Assembly: GCF_001418005.1 (NCBI RefSeq)
Contig: NZ_LIOL01000003.1
Coordinates: 471,154 to 535,153 of the forward strand
Source: Chelatococcus sambhunathii
GTDB taxonomy: Bacteria > Pseudomonadota > Alphaproteobacteria > Rhizobiales > Beijerinckiaceae
Length of the DNA: 64,000 nucleotides
Direction: 5' to 3'
The translations under genes were made by a program, and so were the position numbers. Position 1 is the stretch's first letter. Each line of letters begins with the position of its first letter. This document shows positions 9,217-17,857 of the stretch, in pieces. The notes below the pieces were generated by a model that searched no databases, was not told where the DNA came from, and saw nothing but the letters and a program-made list of their open reading frames with translations.

Positions 9217-9302
9217 GAATTGCTGTCCTCCCTCCGTTCGTTTTCCTGGCCGAGGCTTTCTTGGATGGGCCCCTTGCTGCCTGATCGTCTCGGGCGTTCA
9301 CC

Positions 9303-10517
9303 TCACATCGGCGGGGCTGCGACGTCCCAGCGCCAGAAACCCGTTCCCTCCTCGTTCAGGAACCGGTTCAGAACCATCTTGTGGACCTCGTCGGCGCCGT
9401 CGACCAGCCGCGCCTGCCGGGCGTAGCGGTAGATCCACTCCAGCACCGTATCCTTGGAATAGCCGCGCGCGCCGTTGATCTGGATGGCGACGTCGGCGGC
9501 CTCGTGCAGGAGGTTCGCCACGTGGATCTTGGCCATCGAGACTTCCTTCCGGGCGAAGCCGCCGCGGTCGAGCTCCCACGCCGCGCGCATGACGAGGAGC
9601 CGGCCGATCTCGATGCGCATGGCGAGCCCGCCCAGCATGAGCTGGATGCTCTCCCGGTCCGCCAGCCGTTGGCCGAAGCCGTGGCGCTCGCCCGCATAGG
9701 CCCGCGCGATCTCGACCGAGCGCTTGGCGAGGCCGAGCCAGCGCATGCAATGGGTGAGGCGCGCGGGGCCGAGCCGCACCTGCGTCACCTTCATGCCCCG
9801 CCCCTCATCGAGAAGAATGTCACTTGCCGGGATCTCGAGGCCGTCGAACACGAGCTCGCAATGCCCGCCGTGCTCCTCCGGCCCCATGATGGGAATGCGC
9901 CGCTCGATGCGCCATCCCGGCTGGTCCTTGTGGAAGAGAAAGGCGGTAAGGCCGTGGCGGGGATCGTCGGACGTGCGCGCGACGAGGATGAAATGGCTCG
10001 CCTCCCCGGCCCCGGTGATGAACCATTTGCGGCCGGTGACGACATAGGTGTCGCCGCGTTTTTCGGCGCGCGTGAGCATCATCGACGGGTCGGAGCCGCC
10101 GCCCGGATGGGGCTCGGTCATGGCGAAGGCGGAGCGGACCTTGCCCGCGACGATCGGGGCAAGCCACCGCTCCTGCTGCTGCGGCGTTCCCACCGCCTCC
10201 AGCAGCATCATGTTGCCGTCGTCCGGCGCCGCCGCGTTGAAGACGACGGGGCCGAAGATGGAGCGGTTCATCTCCTCGTAGCAGACCGCCATGCCGACCT
10301 TGCCGAGCCCGGCGCCCCCCGTCTCCTCCTTGAGCTGCAGGCACCAGAGCCCGGCGGCCCTCGCCTTTTCGCGCAAGGGCCCGAGCAGATCGAGCGTGAT
10401 GTTGCCATGGTCGTCGAAGGACCGGGGGTCGGCCTCCAACGGCAGGATCTCGCGCGCCACGAAATCGGCGATACGCGCGCGATAGTCCTCGATTCTTGGG
10501 GAAATTTCGAAGTTCAT
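9303..10517 (-). CDS. Acyl-CoA dehydrogenase
   Basis: This 404-residue flavoenzyme inserts the first double bond of beta-oxidation and passes electrons to ETF. The FAD-binding and substrate segments are visible: FAMTEPHPGGGSDPSMM near residue 140, KWFITGAGEASHFILVARTS near 165, and the C-terminal NGARGYSKDTVLEWIYRYAR near 365. The frame is open upstream to 10595, but the ATG at 10517 (MNFEISPRIEDY) aligns with the usual family start. It is the first gene of the leftward set with the ligase and phosphotransferase. Its length and sequence suit the ACAD10/11-like bacterial subgroup. The immediate upstream region holds a phnA remnant rather than a partner gene. Confidence 0.88.
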   Translation of the reverse strand: MNFEISPRIEDYRARIADFVAREILPLEADPRSFDDHGNITLDLLGPLREKARAAGLWCLQLKEETGGAGLGKVGMAVCYEEMNRSIFGPVVFNAAAPDDGNMMLLEAVGTPQQQERWLAPIVAGKVRSAFAMTEPHPGGGSDPSMMLTRAEKRGDTYVVTGRKWFITGAGEASHFILVARTSDDPRHGLTAFLFHKDQPGWRIERRIPIMGPEEHGGHCELVFDGLEIPASDILLDEGRGMKVTQVRLGPARLTHCMRWLGLAKRSVEIARAYAGERHGFGQRLADRESIQLMLGGLAMRIEIGRLLVMRAAWELDRGGFARKEVSMAKIHVANLLHEAADVAIQINGARGYSKDTVLEWIYRYARQARLVDGADEVHKMVLNRFLNEEGTGFWRWDVAAPPM

Positions 10518-10663
10518 GCCAGCCCCACGACGCCGAAACCAGATCGCTGCCGCCGGCTGCCGGGCAGAGCAGCGGGCTCCGCCCACGGTATTCAAGGCTT
10601 ATGCCGGGGCCAATCGGGATTTTGCGAAGGTGGGGCGGGCGATCGTGCAGCGCCCGCTTGCGC

Positions 10664-10805
10664 TCAGCCGCGCTTGCGGACGAATTCGGTGCGCAGGACG
10701 AGGCCCTTGAGTCGTGGTGGCGGCAGTCGATCGCCTCGATATTGTCTTGATGTCCTTGATGAGGGCCACCGAGTCACCATCAGTCAGGACGTTGCCGGGC
10801 GCCAT
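10664..10805 (-). pseudogene. phnA: phnA-like remnant (zinc-ribbon/PhnA C-terminal domain)
   Basis: The minus strand encodes NVLTDGDSVALIKDIK, matching the central strand of PhnA proteins. After a frame break comes EAIDCR, and then, in another frame, LKGLVLRTEFVRK before a TGA. Intact PhnA has about 20 more residues between these blocks and an N-terminal zinc ribbon, neither of which is found. This is therefore a deleted and frameshifted relic. It occupies most of the 435-nt gap between the acyl-CoA dehydrogenase and dctB; I see nothing else in that gap that I can support. Confidence 0.6.
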
Positions 10806-10952
10806 TTACGGGTCGTCTCGTCTGATCTGTGGACCTGAGCTTGCGCACTTACTCAGCCTGGCGGTGGCCATCGCCGTCTGGCCTGTGGTAGATGTGGGGG
10901 ACAGGAAGGAGCGCGGAGCTGCGCTCGAAAAAGGGCTGCGACAGGCGGCGAC

Positions 10953-12794
10953 TTGCGGAAAATCTGGCTCACATGGGCCCGCCTCGGGGTGCTCGTCGTT
11001 CTTGCATGTGCCGCTGCCATCTGGGGCGGCACGGCGGCGACGCGCATCTACCTCGCCGAGACGGCTGCGCGCGGGCAGACGACGCTGCGCCTTGCCGTCG
11101 CTGCCCTCCATGGCCACATGCGCCGCTACGAGCCGCTGCCTTCGCTCATCGCCGATCATGACGACATCCGCGAGCTGGCGCGGCGGCCGGAGAATCCGGG
11201 CCTCAGGGCCACGGCCAACCGTTATCTCAAGGAAATCAACGGCCTGCTCGAATCGTCCGATATCTACGTCATGGCCCCCGATGGCGTCACCATAGCGGCC
11301 AGCAACTACGACGAGCCGCTGAGCTTCGTCGGCGAGAACTTCAGCTACCGGCCCTATTTCCAGGATGCCATGAAAGGCGAGCGCGGTCGCTTCTTCGCGC
11401 TCGGTACCACTTCGCTGAAGCGCGGCTACTATTATTCGGCGCCCATCCGCGACGGCGAGGCGATCCGCGGCGTCGTCGTCTTCAAGGTCGATGTCGACGT
11501 CATCGAATTGTCCTGGCGCGGCAGCGACCATGTCATCATCGTCACCGATCCGGAGGGCATTGTCTTCCTTACCGGCCGCGACGAGTGGCGCTATGCCGGG
11601 CTCGAGCCGCTGACACCGGAACGGTTGGCGCGCACCCACGCCTCGCGCCGCTATGCCGATGCCCGGTTGTATCCGCTGCCCATCGAGAGCCATGGCAGCG
11701 AGGCCGGACACGCCTTGATGACGATCGGCGAGGCCAATGGCGAGCCGCGCGAATATCTCGTCCTGAGCGAGCCGATGCCGGAGGCCGGCTGGACGGTGAA
11801 AGTGCTGCTCGACACAGCTTCGGCCAGAGCCCAGGCTTTCACCGCGCTCGTCGCCATCTTCCTGTGCCTTGCGCTTGCCGGCATGGTCGCCGCGGTCGTC
11901 CTGCAGCGGCGGGCGCGCATGGCCGAGCGCATGGCACTGCAGCAGGAGGCCCGCGAGACGCTGGAGCGGCGGGTCGCCGAGCGCACGCGCGACCTCGCCG
12001 CGGTGAACAGCCGGCTCGAGACGGAGGTGGCCGAGCGCCGCGCCACGGAGCAGCGTCTGCGCCAGACGCAGGACGACCTCATCCAGGCCGGCAAGCTCGC
12101 CGCTCTCGGCCAGATGTCTGCGGCGCTGTCACACGAGTTCAACCAGCCGCTCGCGGCGCTGCGCACCTATGCCGACAACGCGGCCGTGCTCATCGACCAT
12201 GACCGCATCGCGGATGCGCGCGAGAATATCAGGCGCATCGCCGCTCTTACGGACCGGCTGGCCTCCATCAGCCGCCACCTGCGCAACTTCGCCCGCAAGC
12301 CCAACCAGAAGCTGGGCCCCGTCGACGTGCGCGACGTGGTGCGCGACACGCTCGAGATCGTCGCCTGGCGGCTCAGGGCTGCTCAGGCCGAACTCGTGAC
12401 CGACATTGGCGAAGGCCCGCTCATGGTGCGCGGCGGCGCTGTGCGCCTGCAGCAGGTGCTCGTCAATCTCATTACCAATGCCGCCGATGCCGTGGAGGGG
12501 CGGCCCGAGCGCACGATCACCCTGCGGGCGTCGCGACAGGGCGGCCAAGTGCTCATCAGCGTGAGCGACCCGGGCCCCGGCGTGCCGGACGCCATCGCCG
12601 GACGGATCTTCGATCCCTTCTTCACGACCAAGGGTGTCGGCAAGGGCCTCGGCCTCGGCCTGTCGATCTCCTACAACATCATCCAGGATTTCGGCGGCAA
12701 TCTGCTCGTCGCCAATGCGCCGGAGGGCGGCGCTGTCTTCACCATCCAACTCGCGGCGCTGGACCTCGGCGCGCCCCGGGAGGCGGCCGAATGA
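10953..12794 (+). CDS. dctB: Sensor histidine kinase, DctB type
   Basis: This 613-residue inner-membrane sensor has a first membrane helix at about residues 9-27. A periplasmic double-PAS-like (dCACHE) domain follows, with the conserved NFSYRPYFQDAMKG and YYYSAPI elements. A second helix at about 285-307 leads to a long coiled coil (ARETLERRVAERTRDLAAV). The HisKA box SHEFNQPLAALRTYADN carries the phospho-acceptor His near residue 393. The ATPase has an N-box (LVNLITNAADAVEG), G1 (DPGPGVPD) and G2 (KGLGLGLSIS). The only suitably placed start is a TTG. It overlaps dctD by 4 nt. DctB proteins sense C4-dicarboxylates; here the neighbour is a TAXI-TRAP system, so the ligand may differ. Confidence 0.87.
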   Translation: MRKIWLTWARLGVLVVLACAAAIWGGTAATRIYLAETAARGQTTLRLAVAALHGHMRRYEPLPSLIADHDDIRELARRPENPGLRATANRYLKEINGLLESSDIYVMAPDGVTIAASNYDEPLSFVGENFSYRPYFQDAMKGERGRFFALGTTSLKRGYYYSAPIRDGEAIRGVVVFKVDVDVIELSWRGSDHVIIVTDPEGIVFLTGRDEWRYAGLEPLTPERLARTHASRRYADARLYPLPIESHGSEAGHALMTIGEANGEPREYLVLSEPMPEAGWTVKVLLDTASARAQAFTALVAIFLCLALAGMVAAVVLQRRARMAERMALQQEARETLERRVAERTRDLAAVNSRLETEVAERRATEQRLRQTQDDLIQAGKLAALGQMSAALSHEFNQPLAALRTYADNAAVLIDHDRIADARENIRRIAALTDRLASISRHLRNFARKPNQKLGPVDVRDVVRDTLEIVAWRLRAAQAELVTDIGEGPLMVRGGAVRLQQVLVNLITNAADAVEGRPERTITLRASRQGGQVLISVSDPGPGVPDAIAGRIFDPFFTTKGVGKGLGLGLSISYNIIQDFGGNLLVANAPEGGAVFTIQLAALDLGAPREAAE

Positions 12795-14137
12795 GCGGGG
12801 CGCAGATCCTGCTTGCCGACGACGAAGACGACCTGCGCATCGCTTCGGTGCAGGGGCTGGAACTCGCCGGCTTTGCCGTGCGCGGCTTCGCCAGCGCCGA
12901 GGAGGTGTTGAGTCGCGTCGGCTACGACTTCGACGGCCTCGTGATGACGGACATCCGCATGCCCGGCATGGACGGCATGTCGCTGATGAACCGCATCCAC
13001 GAGATCGACCCGGACATTCCCGTCGTCCTGCTCACCGGCCATGCGGATGTGCAACTCGCTGTCCGCGCCATGCGCGAGGGCGCCTACGATTTCGTCGAGA
13101 AGCCCTTTACCGTGCAGAACCTCGGCGACATCGCCCGGCGCGCGCTCGACCGGCGCGCCCTCGTTCTCGAGAACCGCCGCCTTCGGGCGCTGGCGGGTAA
13201 ACGGGACGACATCGAGACGCGCTTGCCCGGCCGCAGCGCGCTGATGGTCGATCTTCGCTACCGGTTGCGGGCCATCGCCGCGACCGACGCCGACGTGCTG
13301 ATCGTCGGCGACACCGGCACGGGCAAGGAGGTTGCCGCCCGTGCCCTGCACGACATCAGCGCCCGCGCGGGGCGGCCGGTCGTCGCCATCAACTGCGCCG
13401 CGATGCCGGCGGCGCTGATGGAGAGCGAGCTCTTCGGCCACGAGGCGGGCGCTTTCCCCGGCGCCTTGCGGCCGCGCTATGGCAAGTTCGAGCACGCGCG
13501 CGGCGGCACCATCCTGCTCGACGAGATCGGCTCGATGCCGCTCGAATTGCAGGCCAAGCTGCTGCGCGTCATCCAGGAGCGGGTCATCACCCGCCTCGGC
13601 TCCAACGAACCCGTGCCGCTCGACGTGCGCTTCATCGCACTTAGCAAGTCGGATCTCGACAAGGAGGTGGCGGCCGGGCGCTTCCGGGCCGACCTCTACT
13701 ACTGCCTCAACGTCGTCAGCCTGCGCATGCCTGCCCTCGCCGCCCGGCCGGAGGACATACCGCTGCTGTTCCTGCAACTCGTGGCGGAAGCCCGGGCACG
13801 CTACCGCCGGGATGACATCGAGGTCCCGGCCCACGTCATCGCCGCCGTCAGCCAGAGGGCATGGCCCGGAAACGTGCGTGAACTGCGCAACGCGGCCGAC
13901 CGTTTTGTCCTCGGCCTCGGCTGTGCCGACGAGGAGGGCGCCGATGAGTCTGGCGAACCGGCGAGCCTCGCCAGCCGTGTCGCGGATTACGAAAAGCGGC
14001 TCATCGCCTCGGCGCTCGCGGCGAGCGGCGGCGCGCTCAAGCCCGTCTACGAGGGCTTCGGCATCTCGCGGAAGACTCTCTACGAGAAGATGCAGAAGTA
14101 TGGGCTCACCCGTCGGACCGCCGCAGAGCTGGAGTAA
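12791..14137 (+). CDS. dctD: Sigma-54-dependent response regulator, DctD type
   Basis: This 448-residue regulator has a receiver domain with acidic pocket DDEDD and phospho-acceptor Asp54 in VMTDIRMPGMDG. An AAA+ domain follows with Walker A GDTGTGKE (about residues 174-181), and a Fis-type helix-turn-helix (GISRKTLYEKMQKYG) closes the protein. The loop that contacts sigma-54, GAFTGA in most family members, reads GAFPGA at residues 220-225, with proline replacing the key threonine. It is translationally coupled to dctB and faces the TAXI-TRAP genes 200 nt downstream, where repeated GGGTGGAAA-like sites could be its enhancers. Control of those genes is inferred. Confidence 0.87.
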   Translation: MSGAQILLADDEDDLRIASVQGLELAGFAVRGFASAEEVLSRVGYDFDGLVMTDIRMPGMDGMSLMNRIHEIDPDIPVVLLTGHADVQLAVRAMREGAYDFVEKPFTVQNLGDIARRALDRRALVLENRRLRALAGKRDDIETRLPGRSALMVDLRYRLRAIAATDADVLIVGDTGTGKEVAARALHDISARAGRPVVAINCAAMPAALMESELFGHEAGAFPGALRPRYGKFEHARGGTILLDEIGSMPLELQAKLLRVIQERVITRLGSNEPVPLDVRFIALSKSDLDKEVAAGRFRADLYYCLNVVSLRMPALAARPEDIPLLFLQLVAEARARYRRDDIEVPAHVIAAVSQRAWPGNVRELRNAADRFVLGLGCADEEGADESGEPASLASRVADYEKRLIASALAASGGALKPVYEGFGISRKTLYEKMQKYGLTRRTAAELE

Positions 14138-14147
14138 TGCCGGTTTC

Positions 14148-14236
14148 GGGTGGAAATCCACCCACGGGCATCGGCCAAATGTTACGGTTTCCACCCATCG
14201 TCGGCGTCTTGGCGCAAAAAGATGCATTTGCCACCC
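14148..14236. promoter_or_regulatory. Candidate DctD enhancer sites (three GGGTGGAAA-type elements)
   Basis: Between dctD and the TAXI gene lie a perfect 6-bp-arm dyad GGGTGGAAATCCACCC (14148-14163), an inverted copy GGTTTCCACCC (14186-14196) and a third related copy ATTTGCCACCC (14226-14236). Clustered repeats upstream of a target gene are the pattern expected of a sigma-54 enhancer. I found no sigma-54 -24/-12 element with exact spacing; TTGGCGC...ATGC near 14209-14225 is one base too long. Confidence 0.45.
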
Positions 14237-14343
14237 TTGAATGATTGTCTCACGGGCGTGGCTGCGCGTTGATGCGGCCGGAGCCGAAGTGTGGATGGGA
14301 ACCCGCACCGGCAACCCGCATTCGCTAAGCAAGGGAGGAAACG

Positions 14344-15318
14344 ATGCGCAAGATCACGCTTGCGGCGCTCGGCGCCGCCGCGCTTTTCCTGGCAGCTCCG
14401 GCTGTGGCGCAGGACAAGACCGGCTGGCCGCAGAGCCTGACCATCGGCACCGCCAGCCAGGGCGGCACCTATTTCATCTACGGCAACGGTCTCGCCAACT
14501 TCATCAGCGAGAAGCTGGGAGTCAACGCCTCGGCCGAGGTGACCGGCGGCCCGGTGCAGAACGCAACGCTCGTGCAGACGGGCGATCACCAGATCGGTCT
14601 CGTCACCATGGGCCCGGCCTACGAGGCCTGGACTGGCAAAAGCGAGCTTGCCCCAGGCGTCGAACACAAGGACTTGCGCGCCCTCTTCCCCATGTACCAG
14701 ACGCCGTTTCAGGTCGTGGCGCTGAAGTCGTCGGGTATTAAGGACGTCAAGGATCTCGCCGGCAAGCGTGTGGCTGTTGGTCCGGCCGGCGGCACCGCCG
14801 CCACCTACTGGCCGCGCTTCTTCGAGGTTCTCGAGGTCAAGCCGGTCATCAGCTATGCTGGCGCCAACGACGCCACGAGCCAGGTCAAGGACGGACTGAT
14901 CGACGCCTTCGCCTTCGCCGCTGGCGTGCCGATCTCGGCCTTCGCCCAGATCGCGGCGGAGAACCCGGTCAACATCTTCGCCTTCACCAAGGAGCAGCAG
15001 AAGGCCATCCTCGACAAGATGCCCGAACTCGCCGAGTTCCAGATCCCCGGCGGCCTCTACCAGGGCTTTCCCGACCCGCAGGACACGGTGAGCCTGTGGA
15101 ACTTTGCCGTGGCCCACAAGGACATGCCCGAGAGCCTCGCCTATGAGATCGTGAAGCTCGTGATGGAGAACAACGATCGCATGAAGCAGATCCACTCGAC
15201 GGCGTCCGAGACCGTGCCGGGCCACGTCGACCGCAACAGCTTCCTGCCCTATCATCCTGGCGCCGTGCGCTATTTCGAGGAAAAGGGCATCACGATCCCG
15301 GACAACCTCAAGGGCTGA
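14344..15318 (+). CDS. TAXI-family TRAP transporter solute-binding protein
   Basis: This 324-residue periplasmic protein has a Sec signal peptide at residues 1-22 (cleavage after PAVAQ). The TAXI signature block begins with LTIGTASQGGTYFIYGNGLA near residue 32, followed by LVQTGDHQIGLVTMGPAYEA. TAXI proteins deliver substrate to a fused 4-TM/12-TM permease, which is the next gene. A strong AAGGGAGG ribosome site precedes the ATG. The substrate is unknown; TAXI members have been linked to dicarboxylates, glutamate and aromatic acids. DctB/DctD just upstream is the likely regulator pair. Confidence 0.9.
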   Translation: MRKITLAALGAAALFLAAPAVAQDKTGWPQSLTIGTASQGGTYFIYGNGLANFISEKLGVNASAEVTGGPVQNATLVQTGDHQIGLVTMGPAYEAWTGKSELAPGVEHKDLRALFPMYQTPFQVVALKSSGIKDVKDLAGKRVAVGPAGGTAATYWPRFFEVLEVKPVISYAGANDATSQVKDGLIDAFAFAAGVPISAFAQIAAENPVNIFAFTKEQQKAILDKMPELAEFQIPGGLYQGFPDPQDTVSLWNFAVAHKDMPESLAYEIVKLVMENNDRMKQIHSTASETVPGHVDRNSFLPYHPGAVRYFEEKGITIPDNLKG

Positions 15319-15327
15319 GCCGGACGC

Positions 15328-15353
15328 GCGGGGGCGGTACGCCCCGCCCCCGC
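15328..15353 (+). terminator. Strong GC hairpin between TAXI receptor and permease genes
   Basis: GCGGGGGCGG and CCGCCCCCGC form a perfect 10-bp stem around a 6-nt loop, ten bases after the TAXI stop. There is no T-run, so a role in stabilising the upstream message, or partial attenuation before the permease gene, is more likely than full termination. The remaining gap up to 15555 shows no gene. Confidence 0.5.
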
Positions 15354-15555
15354 CCTAGCCGGCCGCGCACCGGCTGACCGCAGACGTGTGTTACAAGCGG
15401 CCCGATACTGTCCGCCGGCCGCTCCGCCGCTGCACACAGCGCACCAAGGCAAAACGTGACGAACCGCCTGCAATGGCAGGCCGGCTCCGCTACCATATGC
15501 CGGCCGCCCGGCGGCCGGACGATGACCCAACGCATGTTCGAGGTGAGGGCCTGCT

Positions 15556-17772
15556 ATGACCGGCACCCCACAGACGCCCCTTTCCGCAACGACTTCTCCG
15601 GCTGACACGTCTCGACAAGGTCCCGTCCTGGCACAGGGCGTCGACGAAGAGCCGCTTGCCGGCAACCAGCGCGATTTCACAGGCGGCCTAGGCGCCGGGC
15701 TGATGATCGTGCTGTGCATCCTCTACACCGCATTCCATATCGGGGTGATGAATTTCTACCCGCTGGAAACGTGGACCTATCGCCTGATCCACGTCGCGGG
15801 TGGCCTCGTCCTCGGCTTTCTTCTGTTCTCGGCGGCCAGCATCTCGGCTGCGCCCGCCGATGCCGGCCGGCCACTGCGCGTGGCGCCCCTGGAATGGCCA
15901 CTCCTCATCGCCGCGGCCGCTGGCATCGGCTATGCCGCGGCCATGATCGCTTTCGCCTGGGGCGCCTGGTGGCTGACCGGCGCGGCGCGCCCGCCGGCCT
16001 TCGTCTTCGAGACCTACGGCGTGCCCCTCACCGCCGGCATGGTGGCGGCGCTTGCCGGCGCCTGGCTCTTTCCAGAGCGGGCGCGGGGGCGCGTGCACTG
16101 GGCCGATCTGCTGCTCGCCGTGGCGGCCGTCACGGTGCTCGGCTACATCCTGTTCAATGTCGGGGCGCTGCGACTGCGCGCCGGCACGGCCCTTGCCCAG
16201 ACGGCGGACTTCTATGCCGCGCTCGTCGGCGTCATCCTCATCCTGGAGGCTACACGGCGCCTTGCCGGCCTCGCTCTCGTCGTCATCGCCGCCATCTTCA
16301 TCCTCTATTCCTTCGCGGGGCCCTATCTGCCGGGCTTTCTCGCGCATCGTGGCTACACGCCCACGCGCTTCTTCACCTACATCTACACGGACCAGGGCAT
16401 CCTCGGCGATACGACGGCCGTCTCCTCGACCTACATCATCCTGTTCATCACCTTTGCGGCCTTCCTGCAGGCCTCGAAGGTCGGCGACTATTTCGTCAAC
16501 TTCGCCTTCGCCGCCGCCGGCCACGCCCGTGGCGGCCCGGCCAAGGTCGCCGTCTTCGCCTCCGGCCTCATGGGCATGATCAACGGCACGTCGGCCGGCA
16601 ACGTCGTCGCCACCGGCTCGCTCACCATCCCGCTCATGAAACGGGTCGGCTATCCGGCGCGGTCGTCGGGCGCCATCGAGGCGGCCGCGTCCTCGGGCGG
16701 GCAGATCATGCCGCCCATCATGGGCGCCGGCGCCTTCATCATGGCCGAGGTCACCGGCATTCCCTATACCGAGATCGTCGTCGCGGCGATCATCCCCTCC
16801 GTGCTCTACTTCGCCTCGGTCTACTTCATGGTCGACCTGCAGGCGTTGAAGCTCGGCATGAAGGGCCTGCCGCGCGAGGAGTTGCCGGTCTTCGCCAAGC
16901 TGGTGAGGCAGGTCTACCTGTTCATCCCGGTCATCATCCTCATCTACGCGCTGTTCTCGGGTTATTCGGTCATTCGCGCCGGCACCCTCGCCATGGTGGC
17001 GGCGGCCGTGGTCAGCTGGCTGACGCCTTACCGCATGGGGGTCGCGGCCGTGCTGCGCGCCTTCGAGCTGGCAGCGAAGATGTCGATCCAGCTCGTGGCG
17101 GTCTGTGCCTGTGCCGGCATCATCGTCGGCGTCATCGCCCTTACCGGCGTCGGCGCCCGCTTCTCTGCCCTGCTCTTGGCGCTCGCGGCGCAGAACCAGC
17201 TGCTCGCCCTGTTCTTCGCCATGTGCATCGCCATCGTGCTCGGCATGGGCATGCCGACGACGGCCGCCTATGCCGTGGCGGCGGCGGTGGTGGCGCCGGG
17301 TCTCATCAGCCTGGGCATTCCGGTCCTGACGGCGCATTTCTTCGTCTTCTATTTCGCCGTCATGTCAGCCATCACGCCGCCGGTCGCGCTCGCCGCCTAT
17401 GCGGGTGCGGCACTGTCGGGCGCGGACCCCATGCGCACCTCGGTGGAGAGTTTCAAGATCGGCCTGGCCGCCTTCGTGGTGCCATTCATGTTCTTCTATT
17501 CTCAAGCGCTGCTCATGCAGGGCGACTGGCTCGAGATCGCGCATGTCTTCGTCACGGCGTCCGTCGGAATCTTTCTGCTGGCTGCCGCCGTGCAGGGCTG
17601 GTTCTTCGGGCTGCTGAATCCACTCGTGCGGGTCGTCCTGCTCATCGGCGCACTCGCCATGATCAAGGGCGGCCTTATCTCGGACCTCGTCGGCCTCGCG
17701 ATCGGGGCCGGCGTTCTCCTCTACCAGAAGAAAGTGGTGAGCCCGCGCGACCTCGCGCACGGGCTCGACTGA
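15556..17772 (+). CDS. TRAP transporter fused permease (DctQM-type, TAXI partner)
   Basis: This 738-residue multi-spanning protein fuses the small 4-TM DctQ-like part (residues about 30-230) to the large 12-TM DctM-like part. Hallmarks of the large subunit include GMINGTSAGNVVATGSLTIP near residue 340, ASSGGQIMPPIMGAGAFIMA near 375 and LGMGMPTTAAYAVAAAVVAP near 560. It uses the ion gradient rather than ATP to import the solute delivered by the TAXI protein encoded 237 nt upstream. A cluster of C-terminal membrane spans beyond the usual DctM length is typical of this fused subfamily. Together with dctBD it makes a self-contained uptake locus. Confidence 0.9.
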   Translation: MTGTPQTPLSATTSPADTSRQGPVLAQGVDEEPLAGNQRDFTGGLGAGLMIVLCILYTAFHIGVMNFYPLETWTYRLIHVAGGLVLGFLLFSAASISAAPADAGRPLRVAPLEWPLLIAAAAGIGYAAAMIAFAWGAWWLTGAARPPAFVFETYGVPLTAGMVAALAGAWLFPERARGRVHWADLLLAVAAVTVLGYILFNVGALRLRAGTALAQTADFYAALVGVILILEATRRLAGLALVVIAAIFILYSFAGPYLPGFLAHRGYTPTRFFTYIYTDQGILGDTTAVSSTYIILFITFAAFLQASKVGDYFVNFAFAAAGHARGGPAKVAVFASGLMGMINGTSAGNVVATGSLTIPLMKRVGYPARSSGAIEAAASSGGQIMPPIMGAGAFIMAEVTGIPYTEIVVAAIIPSVLYFASVYFMVDLQALKLGMKGLPREELPVFAKLVRQVYLFIPVIILIYALFSGYSVIRAGTLAMVAAAVVSWLTPYRMGVAAVLRAFELAAKMSIQLVAVCACAGIIVGVIALTGVGARFSALLLALAAQNQLLALFFAMCIAIVLGMGMPTTAAYAVAAAVVAPGLISLGIPVLTAHFFVFYFAVMSAITPPVALAAYAGAALSGADPMRTSVESFKIGLAAFVVPFMFFYSQALLMQGDWLEIAHVFVTASVGIFLLAAAVQGWFFGLLNPLVRVVLLIGALAMIKGGLISDLVGLAIGAGVLLYQKKVVSPRDLAHGLD

Positions 17773-17800
17773 GGCCGCTCGCCCCGGCCGCCTTGCTCGT

Positions 17801-17840
17801 GCGTCCGGCGGTCCAGGCCGTCGCCTGCACCGCCGGACGC
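17801..17840. terminator. Long GC-rich hairpin between convergent genes
   Basis: GCGTCCGGCGGT and ACCGCCGGACGC form a perfect 12-bp stem with a 16-nt loop, located between the rightward TRAP permease gene and the leftward maiA remnant. It could terminate or protect transcripts from both sides. No T-run is present on either strand. Confidence 0.5.
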
Positions 17841-17857
17841 GCGACGAGGCCGCGATA

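Noticed and set aside
7153..9426. A 757-codon open frame on the plus strand
   Set aside because: It is antisense to the acyl-CoA ligase and phosphotransferase genes, with low-complexity composition.
14209..14231. Sigma-54 promoter TTGGCGC...ATGC before the TAXI gene
   Set aside because: The GG-to-GC spacing is one base longer than the strict -24/-12 requirement, so it is not listed as a promoter.
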